Below are positions 25,727 through 35,099 of a stretch of DNA of 36,121 nucleotides, one piece after another. This DNA is from Alphaproteobacteria bacterium. GTDB lineage: Bacteria > Pseudomonadota > Alphaproteobacteria > Sphingomonadales > Sphingomonadaceae. The stretch covers positions 1 through 36,121 of the forward strand of contig JAHJHL010000111.1 in NCBI GenBank assembly GCA_018823905.1, in the 5' to 3' direction. The position numbers and the translations under genes were made by a program. How positions within the stretch are numbered: the first letter of the stretch is position 1; every line of letters starts with the position of its first letter. Under the pieces are notes generated by a model that searched no databases, was not told where the DNA came from, and was given only the letters and a program-made list of their open reading frames with translations.

Positions 25727-25944
25727 CCGCCGCTGCCCGCCGACCGCGGCCTTACAAAGCGGCCGACGCCCCCCATATGAAAGCCATGCCGCTGGACCGC
25801 GCCGCGTCGTAACGTGGCGGGCCAACTGTCGGGCATTGTCTCCTATCGATCAAAATGGCTTTGGTTGGGTTTTCCGGGACAGGAAAATGATCGCGCATCC
25901 GGTGGGCTGACAGCCCGGGTGGGCGGTCCGAAAGGCATGCTCAA

Positions 25945-26859
25945 ATGATCGGCTATTTCATTCTCCTCCACCGCTTTCCCGAACAGTTCAAACGGATGTT
26001 CCGCGCCATCTATGCGCCCGGCAACAGCTATGTGATCCATGTCGACAAAGGCTCGGGCGCGGAATTTGCCGCCGACATTGCCGAATTCCTCAAACCCTAT
26101 CAGGGGGTCGCGATCATCGAATCGAAAAAGGCGTTGTGGGGTGGCTATAGCCTGGTCGATGCCGAGCTGCGCGGCATGGCCAAATTGCTGGCGATGAGCA
26201 GCAGCTGGACGCATTATATCAACCTCAGCGGCCAGGATTTTCCATTGAAGTCACAGGCCTATATCCGCGACTTCCTGCGCGCCAACCCGCGCCGCCAATA
26301 TATTCGCGCCCTCGATCAGCGCGCGATCCGCCCCGACACGCTGAACCGCGTCAGCCATATGTTCGTCGAAGCGCTGGGGCGGATGTTCCGCACCCGCTTG
26401 CCGCGCGCCTTCCTGAAAGGCGCGACGCCGTTCATCGGGACGCAGTGGAAGGCGGTGACCCGCGGTTTCTGCCAGTTTGCGGTGCATCACCCCAGCGCCG
26501 ATCGCTTCAAAACCTTCTATCGCCGCAGCTTCATCCCCGACGAGGCGTTTTTCCAGACGCTGATGATGAACAGCCCCAACCATGGCGAAGTGATGAACGA
26601 CGATCTGCGCACGATCGACTGGGTACCCGACGGCGACATCAAGCTGCGCCCGCGCACCTTTGTCACCGCCGACGCGCTGCGCCTGGCGCTCAGCCCCGAC
26701 CTGTTCGCGCGCAAGTTCGACATGGACGAGGATGCGGCGATTTTTGATCTGCTTGAGGCGCATCTGAAAACGCCCGCGGCGATGGACTATGTTGGCGATG
26801 TGGTGATCAAGCCGACCAAACCGCGCGCCAAACCCATCGAAGCCGTGACCCCGGGCTGA
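25945..26859 (+). CDS. Core-2/I-branching-type glycosyltransferase (GT14)
   Basis: The 304-residue protein matches the Branch family. It opens MIGYFILLHRFPEQFKRMFRAIY, followed by YVIHVDKGSG, WGGYSLVDAELRGM, HYINLSGQDFPLKS and FFQTLMMNSP. These are the strands and donor-site loops of beta-1,6-N-acetylglucosaminyl (or xylosyl) transferases. No signal peptide or membrane helix is seen, so it is probably cytoplasmic and acts on a lipid-linked or capsular glycan. Bacterial members usually sit in polysaccharide clusters; this one is alone. The donor and acceptor are unknown. The 218 bases upstream hold no gene that I can support. Confidence 0.85.
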   Translation: MIGYFILLHRFPEQFKRMFRAIYAPGNSYVIHVDKGSGAEFAADIAEFLKPYQGVAIIESKKALWGGYSLVDAELRGMAKLLAMSSSWTHYINLSGQDFPLKSQAYIRDFLRANPRRQYIRALDQRAIRPDTLNRVSHMFVEALGRMFRTRLPRAFLKGATPFIGTQWKAVTRGFCQFAVHHPSADRFKTFYRRSFIPDEAFFQTLMMNSPNHGEVMNDDLRTIDWVPDGDIKLRPRTFVTADALRLALSPDLFARKFDMDEDAAIFDLLEAHLKTPAAMDYVGDVVIKPTKPRAKPIEAVTPG

Positions 26860-26882
26860 AAAGCCGCGGGGCCGAAACAGCA

Positions 26883-26912
26883 AGGGCTCCGCCGATGGTT
26901 CGGCGGAGCCCT
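26883..26912. terminator. Shared hairpin terminator between GT14 gene and HU gene
   Basis: AGGGCTCCGCCG (26883-26894) and its exact reverse complement (26901-26912) enclose a six-base loop. It lies between convergent genes. On the minus strand TTGCTGTTTC follows, so it probably ends the HU transcript. Confidence 0.75.
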
Positions 26913-26937
26913 GCGTGCGACGATGAGCCGATCGGAA

Positions 26938-27213
26938 TTAGCCGTTCAGGCGATCCTTGACGGCCTTGGCCGGACCAAAGGTCAGCTTCTTGGCGGCCTT
27001 GATCTGGATCGTCGCGCCGGTCGACGGGTTGCGGCCTTCGCGCGCCGGGGTCGCCTTGACCTTGAACTTGCCAAAGCCGTTGACCGAAACTTCGTCGCCC
27101 TTGGCGGCGGCATCGGCAATCGCGGCGAAGACGGCATCGACAGCCTTGCGGCCGTCGGCTTTGCTGAGGTCCAGCGACGCGGCGACGGCGTCCGACAGTT
27201 CGGCGTGGTTCAT
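26938..27213 (-). CDS. hup: HU-family nucleoid protein
   Basis: The 91-residue protein is a full-length HU: MNHAELSDAVAASLDLSKADGRKAVDAVF at the N-terminus, GFGKFKVKATPAREGRNPSTG (the DNA-intercalating arm with conserved RNP) and KLTFGPAKAVKD at the end. AGGAGAG nine bases before the ATG is a very strong ribosome-binding site, in keeping with an abundant protein. It bends and compacts DNA as a dimer. A hairpin, GGCCGGG-CGATT-CCCGGCC (27232-27250), lies in the 5' leader just upstream of that site. Confidence 0.96.
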   Translation of the reverse strand: MNHAELSDAVAASLDLSKADGRKAVDAVFAAIADAAAKGDEVSVNGFGKFKVKATPAREGRNPSTGATIQIKAAKKLTFGPAKAVKDRLNG

Positions 27214-27349
27214 AAATTCTCTCCTGGTTTCGGCCGGGCGATTCCCGGCCAATGCGCTGCCATAGACGCATGATGCACCCTTCGCCAAGCCCGTGATTGC
27301 AGGGGATTGGGGGCATGGATAGCAATTTTGTGTCGCCCGGCCCGTGCCG

Positions 27350-28804
27350 TCACCGCACGGTCGCAATCGCGAGCAGCGCGTCGAGGTCCACGTGGACCTC
27401 CAGCTCGGTCGCAATCTCGTCGAGCGCCGCATCGACATTGGCGGCATAGTCGTGTGCGCCGCCCGTCACCCCTATGCGTTCCAGCAAGGCACGGCGCACG
27501 CCGGCCGAGGCCAACAGCCCATGAATATAGGAACCGAAAACGCGGCCATTACGGCTGATCGCACCGTCAATCGCGCCGTCCGTGAGCGTCGCAAAGGGGC
27601 GCGCGGTGCCGGGACCGCACGTTTCGCCCATATGCATTTCATAGCCTGCCAGTGCCGCGCCCAACGCCGATCCGGTGACGTGGCGCAGCGTCTTGGCAGG
27701 TGACAGCGTCGTTTCGACGTCGAGCAGCCCCAGCCCGTCGACTGCCGCCGCCGATCCCTCGATCGCCAGCGGATCGGCGATCCGCCGCCCGAGCATCTGA
27801 TAACCGCCGCACAGCCCGACGATCATCCCGCCGCGCCGGTGGTGCGCCAATATGTCGATATCCCAACCCTCGGCGCGCAGTACGCCCAGATCGGCGATCG
27901 TCGCTTTCGATCCCGGCAATATGATGATCGCGGCCTCGGCGGGGATCGGCCGCCCCGGCGGCACCATCACGACTTCGACCCCGGGTTCGAGCTTGAACGG
28001 ATCGAGATCGTCGAAATTGGAAATGCGCGGCAGGATCGGGCAGGCGATCATCCGCCGTCCTTCGCGCGGGTCGGCGGGGCGCTCGAGGATCACCGCATCC
28101 TCGCTGGGCAGCCGTGCTGCGGCGCTGAGCCACGGAATGACCCCGAAACCCGGCCAGCCGCTGCGCTGTTCGATTTCGCGATAGCCATCATCGAACAGCG
28201 CCGGATCGCCGCGGAACTTGTTGATCAGGAAACCCCGGATCATCGACGAATCGTCGGGATCGATCACCGCGCGGGTGCCGACGATCGCCGCGATCACCCC
28301 GCCGCGGTCGATATCGCCGATCAGGATGACGGGGACGTTCGCGGCGCGGGCAAAGCCCATATTGGCGATGTCACCGGCGCGCAGGTTGATCTCGGCGGGC
28401 GATCCCGCGCCCTCGACCACCACGATGTCGCACTCTGCGCGCAGCCGGTCGTAACTTTGCATGACTTCGGTCAACAGCGCGCCGCGCGCCTCGCGAAAAT
28501 TGCCGCTGCCCAGCGTCCCGCGCACCCGGCCATGGACGATCAGTTGCGACGTGCGGTCGGCCTGCGGCTTCAGCAGCACCGGGTTCATGTCGCTGTGCGG
28601 CGCGGTGCGGCACGCGATCGCCTGCAACGCCTGCGCGCGCCCGATCTCGCCGCCGTCGATCGTCACCGCGGCGTTGTTCGACATATTCTGCGGCTTGAAC
28701 GGCCGAACGACCAGCCCGCGATTGGCAAAGGCGCGGCACAGACCCGCGACCAGCACCGATTTGCCGACGTCGGAGCCGGTCCCCTGCAGCATCAATGCGG
28801 TCAT
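27350..28804 (-). CDS. cobQ: Cobyric acid synthase
   Basis: The 484-residue protein has an N-terminal dethiobiotin-synthetase-like ATPase domain ([20 protein letters not shown], then [13 protein letters not shown] and [15 protein letters not shown]). A class I-type glutamine amidotransferase domain follows, with nucleophile Cys332 ([10 protein letters not shown]) and His428 (YIHGLL). It amidates four carboxylates of the corrin ring using glutamine and ATP, in late cobalamin synthesis. No other cob gene or cobalamin riboswitch is in the window. It follows the S41 protease gene by 28 bases, so it may be read from that promoter. Confidence 0.95.
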   Translation of the reverse strand: MTALMLQGTGSDVGKSVLVAGLCRAFANRGLVVRPFKPQNMSNNAAVTIDGGEIGRAQALQAIACRTAPHSDMNPVLLKPQADRTSQLIVHGRVRGTLGSGNFREARGALLTEVMQSYDRLRAECDIVVVEGAGSPAEINLRAGDIANMGFARAANVPVILIGDIDRGGVIAAIVGTRAVIDPDDSSMIRGFLINKFRGDPALFDDGYREIEQRSGWPGFGVIPWLSAAARLPSEDAVILERPADPREGRRMIACPILPRISNFDDLDPFKLEPGVEVVMVPPGRPIPAEAAIIILPGSKATIADLGVLRAEGWDIDILAHHRRGGMIVGLCGGYQMLGRRIADPLAIEGSAAAVDGLGLLDVETTLSPAKTLRHVTGSALGAALAGYEMHMGETCGPGTARPFATLTDGAIDGAISRNGRVFGSYIHGLLASAGVRRALLERIGVTGGAHDYAANVDAALDEIATELEVHVDLDALLAIATVR

Positions 28805-28832
28805 GCGCGGTGCCCCTGCCGGAGCGTGAGGG

Positions 28833-30293
28833 TCAGAACAGCCCCGGCAACTCGCGCTGCGCCGCGCTCGGCCGGTCGGCGACCAGCATTTCGGGTTCGG
28901 CAGAGATGCGCGCGCTGCTGCGTTGCGCCGCCGGGCCGACGCTGGCTTCGGCGATCCGTGTCGGGCAGCCAGCGCCCGATAGGAAATCGATCGCCCGGCG
29001 GACTGACGCTTCGCGCGCGTCGCCCAACGGCTGGCTCAAATCATCGATTGCGGCGCAGCTGTTCGCGATCTTTGGCGCGAGCCCGTCGTAATAGTCGCTC
29101 GCACCGGTCGAATTGCCGGTGGCAAAGGCGACGACGCGCATCCGGTCGTCGCACTCGGCCTTGTCGAGCGCGATCTGGCCGACCGGCTTGCCGAAGGTGT
29201 TGCTGCCGACCAGCGTCATGTTGGCGCCAAGATAGGGCAGCATCGAATTGATCACCAGCTCGCTAGCCGATGCGGTCGATCCGGTGCCGATAAACGCGAT
29301 CCGCATCGGCGCGATCGATTCGGGCTGGGCGCCAAAGAAATGTCGGTCGTCCTCGACCGATTTCGACGGACGAAAATTGGTTTGCGAAAATAATTCGCTC
29401 GATGTGCGGTTACGCCCCAGCAGGTCACCCATCAGCTCGGCGGTCGATACCAGCCCGCCACCATTATAACGGAAATCGATGATGATGTCGGTCACGCCCT
29501 GGTTGCGAAAATCCAGGAAGGCGGAGCGCAATTGCGGGTTTGCCGACGAGATAAAGGTGCGCAGGTTGAGGTAACCATAGTTGCGACCGCCCTCGCTGAT
29601 GATCTTGGCACCATAACGATCCGAAATCGGGTCGAGCGAATAATCCGCCTTCGCGACGGTCACATCGCGCGTTCCGGCGGCATCGGTGATCCGCAGGACG
29701 CGCGTTACGCCGGGGTCGTTTGGTCCCAAGGCATTGGTGATCCCTGCCGTGCCTTCGGACGCGACGATATTGGCGATGGTGCGGATATTGCCGCTGTTGG
29801 TGCCGATCCCGACGATGGCGGTGCCGCGATCGATCCCTGCCGCGAAGGCGGGGGCAGTCTCATAGGCTTCGGCGATCAACACGCGCTGGTTCGCGGCATC
29901 ATAGACCAGCCGGACACCATATCCGGCACTCGAACCGCTGGCGAAAAAGGCGTTCTCCTCGGCGATCGAGGTGATGTAGGTAAAGAAACGGTCCTTGTTC
30001 AGCGCGCGCGCCGGGGCGACCAGCGCATCGATATAGGCATCGACGGTGCCAAAGCTTGCTGGATTGACCCCGGTCGCGACGTCGGTGGGGAACAGATACC
30101 ATTCATCGATCACCGCTTTCGCAAAGGTCTGCCGCGCGGCGAGGCCGCAACCCGCGGTCGGCGTGGGTGTCGGCGAGGGAGTCGGTGCGACCGTAATCGG
30201 CCCGCCGCCGCCGCCGGTCGACCCGCCGCCCCCGCCGCCGCACGAGGCCAGAAGGAACGACAGGACGGTCAGTGACGCAACGGCGCTACGCAT
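28833..30293 (-). CDS. S41-family C-terminal-processing-type peptidase, lipoprotein
   Basis: The 486-residue protein starts with a lipoprotein signal whose lipobox is LLASC, followed by a Gly-rich and a Pro/Thr-rich tether of about 30 residues. A helical cap and a PDZ-like segment ([10 protein letters not shown]...[12 protein letters not shown]) precede the S41 core. That core shows [10 protein letters not shown], the nucleophile region GSTASASE (Ser342/Ser344) and the general-base Lys in FGKPVGQ. It should be anchored in the outer or inner membrane and cut envelope proteins near their C-termini. Its substrate is unknown. The stop is followed closely by cobQ. Confidence 0.9.
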   Translation of the reverse strand: MRSAVASLTVLSFLLASCGGGGGGSTGGGGGPITVAPTPSPTPTPTAGCGLAARQTFAKAVIDEWYLFPTDVATGVNPASFGTVDAYIDALVAPARALNKDRFFTYITSIAEENAFFASGSSAGYGVRLVYDAANQRVLIAEAYETAPAFAAGIDRGTAIVGIGTNSGNIRTIANIVASEGTAGITNALGPNDPGVTRVLRITDAAGTRDVTVAKADYSLDPISDRYGAKIISEGGRNYGYLNLRTFISSANPQLRSAFLDFRNQGVTDIIIDFRYNGGGLVSTAELMGDLLGRNRTSSELFSQTNFRPSKSVEDDRHFFGAQPESIAPMRIAFIGTGSTASASELVINSMLPYLGANMTLVGSNTFGKPVGQIALDKAECDDRMRVVAFATGNSTGASDYYDGLAPKIANSCAAIDDLSQPLGDAREASVRRAIDFLSGAGCPTRIAEASVGPAAQRSSARISAEPEMLVADRPSAAQRELPGLF

Positions 30294-30501
30294 ATATTCT
30301 CCCCGGTATAATCAACGGCTGCGACAATAGTCATGACGAGCATGAATTGGAAATGAAGAACCGAATACGGTCTGCGACCGGAGGCGGACATAATATCCTC
30401 CCGATCTAATTGTGATGGGGAGGGGCCGCAGCCCGAACAACGCTCCGATCAGGATGATGCTCAGCGCGGTCGCCTGCTTGATGCCGAGCCAATCGCGAAG
30501 T

Positions 30502-31023
30502 CTAGCGGTTCAGCCAGACGTCGAACAGGCGATTGAACATGAAGGTGAATGTCCCCGCAATCAGCAACGCCCCGATCACGATGCCGTGAATATGTTTGCG
30601 ATGCGCGACATGGTCGCCCTTCCGCGCGCTCGCGACGATGCGCCAGCTGACATAGAGCGTGAGAACCGACAGGAGGTGGATCGGACTGAACTGGCCGCCG
30701 TTGATGTCCTTTATGAAAAAGGTATCGATCGCGGTGGTGACCATCGCGGTGATCCACATATAACCAAGGATGCGGTGAAGCCGGTCGCCCTTTGTCCGCA
30801 ACAACAGCATGGGCGTCAACGCCAGCGCGATCGCGAGGGTTCCGAAATGGATCGGATATGTGATCGGGACCAGTGCCACTTGGTCGCGCCCGCGCCAGAT
30901 GGCCAGCGCCATCGCCGCCAGCATGCCCACGCAACCGGCGGACAGGACATAATCCATCGCCCCCGGCTTATAGCCCCACAATTTACGTGACGCCTCGACC
31001 TCTACCGAAATCGCTTTTTCCAT
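30502..31023 (-). CDS. DUF2306-family membrane protein
   Basis: The 173-residue protein starts at the ATG at 31023 behind a G-rich ribosome-binding site. About four membrane helices are visible (YVLSAGCVGMLAAMALAIW, HFGTLAIALALTPMLLL, HLLSVLTLYVSWRIV, IVIGALLIAGTFTFMF). Between them are conserved-looking histidines in LHRILGYMW, HLLS and HVAHRKHIHG, which could bind haem or metal. DUF2306 has no established function. It is monocistronic, with 208 bases to the S41 gene that hold no supported gene. Confidence 0.75.
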   Translation of the reverse strand: MEKAISVEVEASRKLWGYKPGAMDYVLSAGCVGMLAAMALAIWRGRDQVALVPITYPIHFGTLAIALALTPMLLLRTKGDRLHRILGYMWITAMVTTAIDTFFIKDINGGQFSPIHLLSVLTLYVSWRIVASARKGDHVAHRKHIHGIVIGALLIAGTFTFMFNRLFDVWLNR

Positions 31024-31233
31024 TATGCCGCCCCCCTTTGCGTGAAGGCTAGCGCGGACGGAAAAAAGCGCAACATTTGGTGACAACGCCTGAATCCGCG
31101 ATGCCCGAACCGACGGAGGCGATGCTACCAGCGACGCTGGCTTGACGGACTGATGTCGATTGCAAGGACGGGCGGAGCCTGGACCTGGTTCCCGCCGCCG
31201 AGCGACGGGAAACGACCAGTTGCGGGCGCAAGC

Positions 31234-31424
31234 GATCCTCCCCCAGCGGGGGAGGGGGACCACCCGAAGGGTGGTGGAGGGGCACAGGCGGTTTACGCAG
31301 CATCGGAACGGTTGAGTCCACGTTTCCGGGAACCTCGCCGCAGAGTAACACCTCTGCGTCAAGGCAAACCGATGGTGCCCCTCCACCAGCTTCGCTGGTC
31401 CCCCTCCCCGTTCCGGGGAGGATC
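31234..31424. repeat. Large paired inverted repeat, MITE-like
   Basis: The left arm (31234-31285) and right arm (31375-31424) are close reverse complements. Both start or end in GATC, and each contains its own hairpins (CCCCC-AGC-GGGGG-type). The 90 bases between include GCAGAG-TAACAC-CTCTGC. The gap 31024-31489 has no supported gene; this element is its main content. A related hairpin family occurs at 36031. Confidence 0.7.
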
Positions 31425-31489
31425 GGCGACGTTCGCTCACCACCCCAAAGCGGTCACCCGTTCACGGCGTCAGCGGTGACGCCGACGTG

Positions 31490-32200
31490 TCAGGCGCCTG
31501 TGTCCGTGTCGCGTCGTCCCTTGAACCCCTGCGCGACGACATACAGTTCGGGCGATCCCTTGCGGCTGGCCGGTGGCTTGGCGTGTTTGACCGTCGTGAA
31601 ATGTTTTTTGAGCAAGGTCAGCAGCGTGTGGTCGGCGCCGCCGGCAAACACTTTGGCCACGAACGCCCCGCCGGGTTGTAACGTTTGCACCGCAAAATCG
31701 GCGGCGGTTTCGGCCAGCCCGATCGTGCGCAGATGGTCGGTCTGCTGATGGCCGACGGTGTTTGCCGCCATGTCCGAAATCACCAGGTCGGGGGCGCTGC
31801 CCAGCGCCTCGATCAGCGCGTCGGGCGCCGCATCGTCCATAAAATCCATTTCGAGGATTTCGACGCCCTCGATCGGCTCGCACGCCAGCAGGTCGATCCC
31901 CGCGACGCGCGCGCGGGCGTTGGTCTTGCGGACGACCTGCGACCAGCCGCCCGGGGTGATGCCCAGATCGACGACCGCGCGGGCCTTCTTGATAAATCCG
32001 AATTTTTCGTCGAGCTCGATCAGCTTGTACGCGGCGCGCGACCGATAGCCTTCGGTCTGCGCGCGGCGGACATAGGGGTCGTTGAGCTGGCGTTGCAGCC
32101 AGCGTGTCGACGACACGCTGCGCTTCTTCGCGGTCTTGACGCGGACATGCAGCCCGCCGCGCCCGCTACCGCCACCGCTTTTGCCGCTGCCGCCGCTCAT
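31490..32200 (-). CDS. rlmE: 23S rRNA (uridine-2'-O)-methyltransferase RlmE (FtsJ)
   Basis: The 236-residue protein starts at the ATG at 32200, overlapping the ppx/gppA stop by four bases; the longer frame to 32698 lies within that gene. The K-D-K-E catalytic set of FtsJ methyltransferases is present: Lys59 (RAAYKL), Asp143 (VISDMA), Lys183 (FVAKVF) and Glu218 (SPELYVVA). The SAM loop reads DLGITPGGWSQV where Ala-Ala is commoner. The first 18 residues are a Gly/Ser-rich tail. It methylates U2552 of 23S rRNA during late 50S assembly. Confidence 0.94.
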   Translation of the reverse strand: MSGGSGKSGGGSGRGGLHVRVKTAKKRSVSSTRWLQRQLNDPYVRRAQTEGYRSRAAYKLIELDEKFGFIKKARAVVDLGITPGGWSQVVRKTNARARVAGIDLLACEPIEGVEILEMDFMDDAAPDALIEALGSAPDLVISDMAANTVGHQQTDHLRTIGLAETAADFAVQTLQPGGAFVAKVFAGGADHTLLTLLKKHFTTVKHAKPPASRKGSPELYVVAQGFKGRRDTDTGA

Positions 32201-33288
32201 TTGCGATACTCGCGGCGCGTCACCGGCACGTCGCGGCCCTGCATCGCCAGCGTGCGCAAAATGCCCTCGCGGATGCCGCGGTCGGCGACCCCGACGCGCG
32301 CTGCGGGCCACAGGTCGATGATGCTCTCCAATATCGCGCAGCCCGCGACGACCAGGTCGGCGCGCTCGCGGCCGATGCACGCGATGTCGGCGCGGTCGGC
32401 GATGCTCGCGTCGGCGAGGCGGCGGCTGATGTCGCGCATCGCATCGGTCGGCACGACCAGCCCGTCGACCGCGCGCCGGTCGTATCGCGGCAGGTTCAGG
32501 AACACGCTGGCCAGCGTCGTCACCGTGCCGCTGGTGCCCAGCAGGCGCAGCTCTTGCCCGGCAAATTGTTCGGCGCGTCCGGCAAAGGCGGCAAAGGCGG
32601 TGCGCGTCACTTCGCGCATATGCGCATAAGCAGCCTGGCGCCCCGCCAGGCTCTCGTCGGGCAGCGGCGCATGTTCGGTCAGCGACACCACCCCCCACGG
32701 CACGCTGACCCAGTCGTGGATCTGGACGTCATGGTTCGACACATCGACGTGCATCAGCTCGGTCGAACCGCCGCCGATGTCGAAAATCAGCGCCGGACCC
32801 TCACCGGGTTCCATCAGATTATGGCAGCCGAGCACCGCGAGTCGCGCCTCTTCCGCGGGGGAAATGATGTCGAGAACGATGCCGGTTTCGCGCCGCACCC
32901 GATCGGCGAGTTCGGCGCCGTTGGCGGCGCGGCGGCACGCCTCGGTCGCCACCGCGCGCGACAGCGACACGTGGCGGCGGCGCAGCTTGTCGGCACAGAT
33001 CGCCAGCGCCGCGACGGTGCGGTCCATCGCTGCGTCGCTGATCCGGCCGCTGGCGTGCAGGCCTTCGCCCAGCCGAACGATGCGCGAAAAGGCGTCGATC
33101 ACGACCAGCTCGCCGTCTTGCGGACGGGCGATCAGCAACCGGCAATTGTTGGTGCCCAGGTCGATCGCGGCATAGCTGCGCGGTCGCACGAAATTTGCAG
33201 GACGCGTGGCGGGTTCCGCCTTGGTTCGCGCCTTTGCCGTCGGCCCGGGCCGCGGCGGTCGCCCTGATGGCGCTGCCATTTGCCGCAT
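32197..33288 (-). CDS. ppx: Exopolyphosphatase / pppGpp phosphohydrolase family (Ppx/GppA)
   Basis: The 363-residue protein begins with a basic, Pro-rich tail of about 37 residues, then the actin-like ATPase fold: YAAIDLGTNNCRLLIA (phosphate 1), the variable cap, LIFDIGGGSTELMHV (phosphate 2) and LLGTSGTVTTLASV. It has only the two N-terminal domains, as is usual for the short alphaproteobacterial enzymes. It removes phosphate from polyphosphate or pppGpp; the two cannot be told apart by eye. ATGs at 33288 and 33279 are both possible. Translation is coupled to rlmE. Confidence 0.9.
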   Translation of the reverse strand: MRQMAAPSGRPPRPGPTAKARTKAEPATRPANFVRPRSYAAIDLGTNNCRLLIARPQDGELVVIDAFSRIVRLGEGLHASGRISDAAMDRTVAALAICADKLRRRHVSLSRAVATEACRRAANGAELADRVRRETGIVLDIISPAEEARLAVLGCHNLMEPGEGPALIFDIGGGSTELMHVDVSNHDVQIHDWVSVPWGVVSLTEHAPLPDESLAGRQAAYAHMREVTRTAFAAFAGRAEQFAGQELRLLGTSGTVTTLASVFLNLPRYDRRAVDGLVVPTDAMRDISRRLADASIADRADIACIGRERADLVVAGCAILESIIDLWPAARVGVADRGIREGILRTLAMQGRDVPVTRREYRK

Positions 33289-33404
33289 GGCTAGTATTAC
33301 CTGTCTCTCTCACGCATCCGCCAATTGCGGATGTGCACTTGCGCAAGAACCTAGGCTTTGGCGGCCTTTTAGGCAACCCCGTCTGCCTCGCGGCGCCACG
33401 GCAC

Positions 33405-33438
33405 AAAGAAAACCCCGCCCGGCGGTGGCCGGACGGGG
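33405..33438 (-). terminator. Rho-independent terminator of glycine-zipper gene
   Basis: On the minus strand, CCCCGTCCGG pairs with CCGGGCGGGG across a six-base loop and is followed directly by TTTTCTTT. It is a strong intrinsic terminator 43 bases after the stop at 33481. Confidence 0.85.
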
Positions 33439-33480
33439 CATGAAGGGGGGACTGGAAATTATTGGAGGTCGGGACTGCCC

Positions 33481-33888
33481 TTAACGGCAGCCGTCATTCC
33501 CCTTGTCGATTGCGCGGCCGGCGATTGCGCCGACTGCGCCACCGATGATCGTGCCGACGGCGCGGTCGCCGCGGCCGGCGATTTCATGGCCGGCGAGGCC
33601 ACCGGCGATCGCGCCGATGATCGTGCCGCCGGTGCCATTGTCGCACTGGCGATAATTGCGCTGGTTGTACCGCTGCTGGTTATAGCGGCGGTCCTGGCGG
33701 TAATCGCGGCGGTCGGCGCGGCGATCGTAACGACGGTCATAACGGCGGTCGTCGCGGTCATAACCGACATTGTAGCTCGAATAGCCGCGCTGGTCGTAAT
33801 AGCCGTTCTGCGCTGCAGCGGGAGCCGCCATGCCCAGCGTCGCGGTGGACATCAGGGCGGCGATCGAGAGGGTCACCATCTTTTTCAT
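33481..33888 (-). CDS. Glycine-zipper 2TM envelope protein
   Basis: The 135-residue protein has a signal peptide (MKKMVTLSIAALMSTATLGMAAPAAAQ), a striking Tyr/Arg/Asp-rich repeat region (residues about 28-80, RRYDRRYDRR and RYNQQRYNQRNYRQ) and a C-terminal glycine zipper (GTIIGAIAGGLAGHEIAG and GTIIGGAVGAIAGRAID). AAGGAG lies ten bases before the ATG. Glycine-zipper proteins insert in or near the outer membrane and are often stress-induced; the exact role is unknown. Confidence 0.88.
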   Translation of the reverse strand: MKKMVTLSIAALMSTATLGMAAPAAAQNGYYDQRGYSSYNVGYDRDDRRYDRRYDRRADRRDYRQDRRYNQQRYNQRNYRQCDNGTGGTIIGAIAGGLAGHEIAGRGDRAVGTIIGGAVGAIAGRAIDKGNDGCR

Positions 33889-34064
33889 CGTCGTTCTCCT
33901 TCTTTCGTCGTTCGGCCCCTTGGGGCAGCCCGTCTGGGCGTTGGTCGATGAAGGGGTTATGAGCGATTCGCATTGAGCCGACCCTGAACGCGCTTGTTGG
34001 CTGCCGTTCAGCTTCGCGCCCCGCCACGCTTCCCTTTCGCGCCGCGCCGCCCTAACCCGCGCCG

Positions 34065-35075
34065 ATGCGCCGTCTGTTTTTCGCCGCCCTGATCTTTTGC
34101 GCGCTCGGCCCGGTGCCGGGGACGGTGCAGCGCTTTCCCGTCGATAACCTGACCCAGCGCGCCGCCGCGCGCCCGCTGGTCTTCGCCCCGCAAACGATTG
34201 GCACGATGCGCTTTGTCCGCGGCTGGCACCTCGTCAGCCCCAACAGCTACTTCGGCGGCTTTTCAGGCCTCGCGCGGGTCAGACCCGACCAGTTCCAGTT
34301 GATCGGCGACAACGGCTACGCCACGCGGCTGACCATGGATGCGCGCGGCCGCGTCACGGCAGTTCACATCCGTCCACTCCCGACCCCCGACGGCCACCCC
34401 GCGACCAAAGCGATGGCCGACACCGAAGCGCTGTTTATCGACCCGGCGCGCAGACAGGCCTGGATCGCGCTCGAGGGGATCAACCAGATCTGGCGGCTCG
34501 ACGCCGATCTGACCGCCATCGAATCGCGCCGCCGGTTGCCCCAACCGCGCTGGCCCGCGAATCGCGGCGCAGAGGCAATGGCGCGGCTCACCGACGGGCG
34601 AACTATGGTCTTTTCCGAAGATGCCGACGACGATCCACGCGGGACTGAAGCGCTGCTCTACACCGGTGATCCAGCTGCGCCCGGGCCGCCACCGATTCGC
34701 TTCTTCTACGATTCGCGCGGCAAGGGACTGGTCAGCGACGCCGCGGCGTTGCCCGACGGACGCATCCTGCTCGTCCACCGGCGGCTCGGTTTTGACCCGG
34801 TGTTCACGACGGTCATCGGCATCGTCGATCCAGCCGACATCGCCAAAGACGCGGTGGTGCGGTCGCCGACGATCGGTCGCGTGCCCCGCCCGCTCGCCGA
34901 AAATTACGAAGGCGCCGCGGTAACGGTCGAAAATGGCCGCACCTGGCTGTGGCTGGTTTCCGATGATAATTTCAACACATGGCAGCGCAGCCTGCTGCTC
35001 CAGTTCGAGCTGGTCGATCTGCCGCCGCGCAAGACGCCAGACAGCAAAAAGGCCGCGCGGAAACCGGCGGCCTGA
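34065..35075 (+). CDS. Exported phytase-like esterase (esterase-like activity of phytase family)
   Basis: The 336-residue protein has a short signal peptide (MRRLFFAALIFCALGPVPG) and the conserved pattern of the phytase-like family: GGFSGLARVRPDQFQLIGDNG, DTEALFIDPARRQAWIALEG, NRGAEAMARL, KGLVSDAAALPDGRILLVHR, ENYEGAAV and LWLVSDDNF. It is a predicted periplasmic beta-propeller. Hydrolytic activity is assigned to the family but the substrate is not established. The last 30 bases also encode, on the other strand, the terminator of rpmB. It is divergent from the glycine-zipper gene. Confidence 0.87.
   Translation: MRRLFFAALIFCALGPVPGTVQRFPVDNLTQRAAARPLVFAPQTIGTMRFVRGWHLVSPNSYFGGFSGLARVRPDQFQLIGDNGYATRLTMDARGRVTAVHIRPLPTPDGHPATKAMADTEALFIDPARRQAWIALEGINQIWRLDADLTAIESRRRLPQPRWPANRGAEAMARLTDGRTMVFSEDADDDPRGTEALLYTGDPAAPGPPPIRFFYDSRGKGLVSDAAALPDGRILLVHRRLGFDPVFTTVIGIVDPADIAKDAVVRSPTIGRVPRPLAENYEGAAVTVENGRTWLWLVSDDNFNTWQRSLLLQFELVDLPPRKTPDSKKAARKPAA
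35046..35073 (-). terminator. Rho-independent terminator of rpmB inside neighbouring CDS
   Basis: On the minus strand, AGGCCGC (35073-35067) and GCGGCCT (35056-35050) form the stem and five T follow (35050-35046). It lies 27 bases after the rpmB stop and within the last codons of the convergent phytase-like gene. Confidence 0.8.
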
Positions 35076-35099
35076 TTGCGATTAGCGATAGGAAAGCGC

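Noticed and set aside
27839..29251. 470-residue open frame on the plus strand
   Set aside because: Antisense to cobQ and the S41 gene, with Arg/Ala/Asp-rich composition typical of shadow frames.
30412..30510. Short hydrophobic frame on the minus strand after the DUF2306 gene (ALSIILIGALFG)
   Set aside because: It has no start codon in frame and no Shine-Dalgarno site; possibly a decayed fragment, but unsupported.
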